64,000 nucleotides of DNA from Flavobacteriaceae bacterium (GTDB lineage: Bacteria > Bacteroidota > Bacteroidia > Flavobacteriales > Flavobacteriaceae), in NCBI GenBank assembly GCA_024640565.1, contig JAHEET010000005.1:186001-250000 (forward strand). The letters run 5' to 3'. The translations under genes and the position numbers were made by a program. Below, in pieces: positions 62,851-64,000 of the stretch (position 1 is the stretch's first letter; each line of letters begins with the position of its first letter). Below the pieces are notes generated by a model. That model did not search any database and was not told the DNA's origin. It saw only the letters and a program-made list of their open reading frames with translations.

Positions 62851-63621
62851 TTATGAATTCTCACTAATTCCTTTATTCATTATCCATAGTTTAACATATC
62901 TAGTTAAAACACCATAAGCTTGTGTCTTTGCAAAAATAAATCCTGCAAAACCATCTAAAAAACCTAATCTAATAAAGTAATGGATTACAAACCTAGCTAG
63001 AGGTTTTATCACAATATGAAACAAGTTTACTTTTTTTCCTTCACTATGCAACTGCCTTCCTCTAAGTGTTGCATAATGATTCATTTTAGAAATGTAATGA
63101 TCATATCCTTTATAGGAAAAATGGTTTATTTTATGTTTAAAAAAACCTAATTTCCCATTTGTAACAATAGTTTCATGAACTGGGCTTCCATCATATTTAC
63201 AGAATTTTTTTAAGAATAAACGCACAACTTTATCACGCTGACATCCACCATAATTTATTTTCTTCCCCATGAAAAAGAAAGTTCTTCTTACATAAAAACC
63301 AACAAAATCTTTGGGGTTTTCAACAGCTTTTAAAATTTCTTCTCTTACTTGAGAAGTAACACGTTCATCTGCATCTAAAATATAAATCCATTTGTTTTCA
63401 GCTAAATCAATTGCATAATTTTTTTGAGAAGAAAAATCATCGAATTTACGTTGAACAATTTTTAGATTTTTTAGATTTTTATTCTTGGTAAGCTCTATAG
63501 TTTTATCAATACTGTAAGAATCTATGATTATAATTTCATCAGCAAATGAAACAGAATTTATTGCTTTCTCAATATGTATTTCCTCGTTAAAAGTTGGAAT
63601 AATAGCTGTTATTTTTATCAT
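62851..63621 (-). CDS. Family 2 glycosyltransferase (WaaE/KdtX-like)
   Basis: A 256-residue cytosolic or membrane-associated GT2 enzyme. Key segments are ITAIIPTFNEEIHIEKAI, the DxD-type ILDADERV near residue 80, and KVVRLFLKKFCKYDGSPVHETI. This layout is typical of LPS-core beta-1,4-glucosyltransferases of the WaaE type. It uses a nucleotide-sugar donor to build envelope polysaccharide. It is the only biosynthetic gene in the window and interrupts the degradative locus, which resumes at the right edge. No locus-type promoter precedes it. Confidence 0.87.
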   Translation of the reverse strand: MIKITAIIPTFNEEIHIEKAINSVSFADEIIIIDSYSIDKTIELTKNKNLKNLKIVQRKFDDFSSQKNYAIDLAENKWIYILDADERVTSQVREEILKAVENPKDFVGFYVRRTFFFMGKKINYGGCQRDKVVRLFLKKFCKYDGSPVHETIVTNGKLGFFKHKINHFSYKGYDHYISKMNHYATLRGRQLHSEGKKVNLFHIVIKPLARFVIHYFIRLGFLDGFAGFIFAKTQAYGVLTRYVKLWIMNKGISENS

Positions 63622-63733
63622 AGTTTTATTAGATCCAGAAAGATTCTAATCATTAATTATCACTTTTACAGCCTATTTATGTTTATATATTGTTCTTTAT
63701 TTTGTTTCATAATGAGTTTGTTTTAATTAATGA

Positions 63734-63805
63734 TTACTCTAAAATTATCTTTCTATTCAACTTCCAAAGTTCGGTCTCTAATTTAACGATATAAATACCT
63801 TTTTT
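63734..63805 (-). pseudogene. Relic of a T9SS sorting tail
   Basis: Minus strand: KKGIYIVKLETELWKLNRKI, then ILE and a TAA at 63734, with a stop directly upstream at an A-run. The GIYIVKL...RKI pattern is the end of a T9SS type A domain. It is the remains of a lost secreted protein next to the GH78 tail. Confidence 0.45.
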
Positions 63806-63830
63806 TTAAAATCAATCTTCTTATTTCTTT

Positions 63831-64000
63831 TTAAAAAGAATTAATTTTTAATTGAATGATATGTTTTCCTGGCGTTAATCTTACAATTTTAAATGCTGAT
63901 GGAACCGTTTTCCCATTGTGGATAAATTCTTTTCCTTCCGAACCATTTAAAGAAAATTCTGCGACCATGTTTCCTGGAATTTCAATTTCGTAGGTTTGTA
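63831..64000 (-). CDS. GH78 alpha-L-rhamnosidase, C-terminal end (partial at right edge)
   Basis: The minus strand is open from the window edge to a TAA at 63831. It reads [20 protein letters not shown], then [20 protein letters not shown] and LKINSF. This is the closing beta-sandwich of GH78 enzymes, where IPxNxxA is followed by a short binding loop and a final strand. It implies a further rhamnosidase gene to the right, so the locus extends past 64000. Confidence 0.6.
   Translation of the reverse strand, partial: QTYEIEIPGNMVAEFSLNGSEGKEFIHNGKTVPSAFKIVRLTPGKHIIQLKINSF

Noticed and set aside
1..64000. CRISPR arrays, tRNA or rRNA genes, insertion sequences
   Set aside because: No regularly spaced repeats, no cloverleaf or rRNA-like GC-rich stretches, and no transposase or terminal inverted repeats were recognised.
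1..64000. Pectin (rhamnogalacturonan) as the target in place of ulvan
   Set aside because: GH105, GH106 and GH78 also occur in pectin loci, but five sulfatases, BNR ulvan-lyase-type proteins and a PL28-like lyase, with no PL1/PL9/PL11/GH28 genes, favour a sulfated algal polymer. Not fully excluded.

Overview
The window comes from a member of the Flavobacteriia (phylum Bacteroidota), most likely a marine alga-associated genus. The DNA is very AT-rich, the lipoprotein and Tat signals are of Bacteroidota type, four genes carry type IX secretion (T9SS) C-terminal sorting tails, and promoters use the Bacteroidota -7 box TAnnTTTG. No rRNA, tRNA, CRISPR array or insertion sequence was seen.

Nearly the whole window is one large polysaccharide-utilisation locus. 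Its enzymes point to a sulfated, rhamnose- and uronate-rich polysaccharide, most plausibly ulvan from green algae. They comprise five formylglycine-type sulfatases, two intact GH78 and one GH106 alpha-L-rhamnosidases (plus a decayed GH78 and the tail of another GH78 at the right edge), two BNR-propeller proteins of ulvan-lyase type, a PL28-like jelly-roll lyase, an (alpha/alpha)6 lyase-like protein, a GH105 unsaturated uronyl hydrolase, two GH3, a GH2, a GH39-like and a GH5-like enzyme. The substrate is inferred from gene content. No SusC/SusD pair and no hybrid two-component regulator lies inside the window.

Layout. 1-8060: cytosolic L-rhamnose catabolism (rhaDW, rhaI, rhaB, lldD) and an NCS1-type permease. 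8257-9647: small relics and a GntR/LacI-type regulator. 9639-22361: lactonase relic, GH39-like, sulfatase, BNR lyase, GH106, GH2. 22656-24787: a small island (relic, YiaK-like reductase, unknown lipoprotein). 24916-30648: two sulfatases and GH78. 30827-37048: BNR propeller protein, rhaM, a stand-alone copy of its binding-like module, a T9SS relic, a sulfatase. 37210-46589: nucleoside-hydrolase-like secreted protein, sulfatase, binding protein, GH3, GH5, PL28-like lyase, TIM-barrel isomerase-like protein. 46659-56177: DUF1080 proteins, GH78, a Tat-exported enolase-superfamily protein, a decayed GH78, two Gfo/Idh/MocA oxidoreductases. 56174-61770: lyase-like protein, GH105, GH3. 62078-64000: lipoprotein, GT2 glycosyltransferase, GH78 tail.

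How it works together (inference from families). Lyases cut the polymer, and GH105 removes the unsaturated uronate. Sulfatases desulfate, and GH78/GH106/GH3/GH39/GH5/GH2 release monosaccharides. RhaM, RhaI, RhaB, RhaDW and LldD then take L-rhamnose to DHAP and pyruvate. A second, oxidative route is suggested by exported Gfo/Idh/MocA oxidoreductases, three DUF1080 domains and a xylose-isomerase-like TIM barrel. This is the set expected for C3-oxidation followed by elimination of glycosides.

The most striking non-coding signal is a repeated promoter design. Seventeen intergenic sites (one cut by the left edge) carry a CAGGATA-like element, usually preceded by ACAGTA. In each, exactly 20 bp separate this element from a TAnnTTTG-like -7 box in front of a gene or operon of the locus. 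It defines the operons and looks like the binding site of one shared activator.
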